DNA of 64,000 bases from DATFDN01 sp963756545 (GTDB lineage: Bacteria; Pseudomonadota; Alphaproteobacteria; Acetobacterales; Acetobacteraceae), in assembly GCA_963756545.1 (NCBI GenBank), contig CAVWNY010000004.1, positions 11,355 through 75,354 on the forward strand, given 5' to 3'. The notes under the pieces were generated by a model. That model was not told where the DNA came from. It saw only the letters and a list, made by a program, of their open reading frames with translations, and searched no databases. Position 1 is the first letter of the stretch. Each line of letters starts with the position of its first letter. The translations under genes and the position numbers were made by a program. Of the stretch, positions 62,285 to 64,000 are shown piece by piece.

Positions 62285-63099
62285 TCAGCATTCCTGCTGA
62301 TCGCGCGCGTCGCGGACCGCGGCGACGATGTTCACATAGGCCCCGCACCGGCAGAGGTTGCCGCTCATCTGCTCGCGGATCACGTCGTCGTCGAGATCGC
62401 GTCCCTCGGCGAGCAGGCCCACGGCCGACATGATCTGCCCCGGCGTGCAGTAACCGCACTGGAAGGCGTCGCGCGCGACGAACGCGGCCTGCACCGTATG
62501 CAGCGCACCGTCGCGCGTCAGGCCCTCGATCGTGGTGATCGCCCTGCCCTCGGCCATCACCGCCAGCGTCAGGCAGGAATTGATGCGGCGACCATCCAGC
62601 AGCACCGTGCAAGAGCCGCATTGACCGAGCGCGCACCCTTTTTCGTGCCCGTCAGGTTCAGCCGATCGCGCAGCGCATCGAGCAGCGTGGTGCGTGTGTC
62701 CACCGTCAGCCGGTGCTCCGCCTCGTTTACCAGCAGCGTGATCTCGAAGCTCGTCGGATGTTCCGGCGGGGTGCGCGGGGCGCCGGTGGTGCCGGCCGTG
62801 TTCCGGGCGCGCAGCCCGCCGCCGGGTGCCGCGCCGTGCGCGACGAAGCCCGCGTCGTCCGGACCGGGCGCCTGATCGCTCTGTTGCGTCGGGCGGGTCC
62901 GGCGGCGCGCGGCGGTGGCGCCGTCCTTTTCCAGCACGTCGGCGACGGCCATCGGGTCTATCCGCTCGGCCGCGGCGAACAGCCGGTCGGCGGTCGCCGC
63001 GTCGCCGGCCCGCTCCGCCGCCAGCGCCTGCTCGGTTAGGCGCCGGGCCTGCGGCGTGCGCGCCTCACCGCCAAGCGGCGAGCCGTTGTCCTCGGCCAT
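62285..63099 (-). pseudogene. Molybdenum hydroxylase 2Fe-2S subunit, single-base frameshift and unusual N-terminus
   Basis: The small subunit carries two 2Fe-2S clusters. The 3' part (to 62285) holds CGYCTPGQIM and GNLCRCGAY. The first cluster's loop GTKKGCALGQCGSC is split between frames: one base is missing at about 62635. The N-terminal frame begins at 63099 (MAEDNGSPLGG) and has about 140 residues before the ferredoxin domain, where homologs have a short or Tat signal sequence. Residues 15-60 (RRLTEQALAAERAGDAATAD) look like a separate small helical protein, so a gene fusion or a second unseen indel is possible. No twin-arginine signal is visible. Confidence 0.8.
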
Positions 63100-63233
63100 G
63101 CTGCTGCTCCCTCTCTCGCACCGCCTAAGCCAGCCGCCTGCGCCCGGAGTTGCCGCGCGCTTTGGCATCTGACGCCAACGTGAGAGGCGCGCCGAGTCTG
63201 CTCACTCTCCTTGGTGCGGCCAGGCGCGCCCGA

Positions 63234-63542
63234 TCAGCCGGGCGACAACACGTGGATGACGCGGCTGGCGATCATGTCCTTGGTCTTGGCGCCGTAGGCC
63301 GCCATGTGCGGCGACCGGGCGTGCGCGCTCAAGGCGTCCGGGCTTTCCCATTTCTCGAGCACGACGAAGGTGTCCGGGCCGAACTTGGTCTGGAACCCTC
63401 CCATGCCCTCGGCGTCCACCGCCGGCCCGTACTCGATGCAGCCCGGCTCGGCGTGGACCGCCGGCATGTTGGCGCGGAACGCATCCAGGATGGCGTCCCG
63501 CTGACCGGGCTTGGCGGTGATGATGGCGATGACGTGGATCAT
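63234..63542 (-). CDS. Antibiotic-biosynthesis-monooxygenase-fold (putative quinol monooxygenase) protein
   Basis: A 102-residue ferredoxin-like-fold protein (MIHVIAIITAKPGQRDAILD). Members of this ABM family are cofactor-free monooxygenases acting on quinols, or detoxify reactive aldehydes. PGCIEYGP and WESPDALSAHARSPHM are family landmarks, the latter containing the histidine often proposed as catalytic. Confidence 0.88.
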   Translation of the reverse strand: MIHVIAIITAKPGQRDAILDAFRANMPAVHAEPGCIEYGPAVDAEGMGGFQTKFGPDTFVVLEKWESPDALSAHARSPHMAAYGAKTKDMIASRVIHVLSPG

Positions 63543-63579
63543 GTCGCTCCCCCTTGTCGTCGCGGCTGGCTCCGAACCG

Positions 63580-63753
63580 TCAGAGCACCTTTCGACCCGC
63601 GACAATACCCATCACCAGGAAAATGACAAAGATGACCAGAAAGATGAAGAACAGGATCTTGGCGATGCTGGCGGCCGTCGCGGCGATGCCGGTGAAGCCG
63701 AAGATCGCCGCGACGATGGCGATCAACAGGAAGATCACAGCCCATTTGAGCAT
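63580..63753 (-). CDS. DUF1328 small membrane protein
   Basis: A 57-residue protein made of two hydrophobic helices (residues about 3-25 and 30-52). It matches the DUF1328/YtjA family of tiny inner-membrane proteins common in proteobacteria. Function is unknown; some members respond to envelope stress. The start at 63753 (MLKWAVIFLLIAIV) is the conserved family start. Confidence 0.9.
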   Translation of the reverse strand: MLKWAVIFLLIAIVAAIFGFTGIAATAASIAKILFFIFLVIFVIFLVMGIVAGRKVL

Positions 63754-63879
63754 TGCAGGCTCCGTTCGGTTCGTTTCTCCACCCGCGCAAACGATCGGAG
63801 GTGCCAACGGTTCGCCCGCGCACCGGATCGTGACGCCCACCGCATCGTGACGTGCGGCCGGAGGGATCGCCGGTCCCCC

Positions 63880-63909
63880 TTGATCGCGAGCCGGCCCGGC
63901 CTGTATAGG
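63880..63909 (+). promoter_or_regulatory. Candidate promoter of tRNA-Ala
   Basis: TTGATC at 63880-63885 and TATAGG at 63904-63909 with an 18-base spacer lie 16 bases before the tRNA. Good match to a housekeeping promoter. Confidence 0.55.
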
Positions 63910-63925
63910 ACGCGCCTCGGCGGTC

Positions 63926-64000
63926 GGGGCCATAGCTCAGTTGGGAGAGCGCCTGAATGGCATTCAGGAGGTCAGGGGTTCGACTCCCCTTGGCTCCACC
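63926..64000 (+). tRNA. tRNA-Ala (anticodon GGC), CCA cut at window edge
   Basis: Acceptor stem GGGGCCA pairs with TGGCTCC; the anticodon stem CCTGA/TCAGG surrounds the loop ATGGCAT with anticodon GGC. The T loop is TTCGACT. The last base of CCA lies outside the window. Confidence 0.96.

Overview
The window is a GC-rich, densely packed chromosomal segment of an alphaproteobacterium. AddAB-type recombination genes, a ChvG/ChvI two-component pair, an ELM1-family protein and the overall gene style fit Rhodospirillales or Acetobacteraceae. That placement is inference from gene content; no rRNA or ribosomal protein gene is present. There are three tRNA genes (Gly-TCC, Val-CAC, Ala-GGC). No CRISPR array, prophage, integrase or insertion sequence was seen.

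Layout. 1-4708: addA (cut by the window edge), addB and tsaE, all on the minus strand. 4764-12288: a ferredoxin-NADP reductase, a peptidoglycan-binding protein, a class II aldolase, a D-amino-acid-oxidase-like flavoenzyme, otsA, a glycosyltransferase and a BON-domain protein. 12593-21571: a three-gene 2-oxoacid:ferredoxin oxidoreductase module, a double-domain CoA-transferase and an acyl-CoA carboxyltransferase. 21657-25736: a sensor kinase, NtrC-type regulator and ArsB-family permease operon. 25856-33810: secreted proteins, tRNA-Gly, a large unknown protein, a decayed PIN toxin with its antitoxin, ELM1, a D-threonine-aldolase-like enzyme and a peroxiredoxin. 33914-38116: YqgE, an MBOAT/SGNH acylation pair and a metallo-hydrolase. 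38432-47800: a catabolic cluster with CoA-transferases, a cyclase, a ferredoxin reductase/ferredoxin/CYP153-like P450 electron chain, a flavin-dependent monooxygenase and a thiolase-like/DUF35 pair. 47845-52851: tRNA-Val, an SMP-30 protein, a HugZ-like protein and ChvI/ChvG. 52872-63099: a Nudix gene, a branched-chain-type ABC transporter with a fused permease-ATPase, RidA and a three-subunit molybdenum hydroxylase. 63234-64000: small proteins and tRNA-Ala.

How they may work together. The 38-48 kb cluster has the parts to hydroxylate a hydrophobic substrate, activate acids as CoA thioesters and cleave side chains by a retro-aldol step. The thiolase-like protein lacks the thiolase cysteine and sits beside a DUF35 partner, as in the sterol side-chain aldolases. 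The 52-63 kb cluster pairs uptake of a small organic molecule with its oxidation.

Two cross-cutting observations matter when reading the gene list. First, at least five otherwise well conserved genes (tsaE, the metallo-hydrolase, the P450, the Nudix gene and the 2Fe-2S subunit) are each broken by a single-base indel, which looks more like consensus error than decay. Second, two families of palindromic repeats are scattered between genes. One copy is read in frame as the N-terminus of the ABC permease, and another copy lies nested inside a second element.
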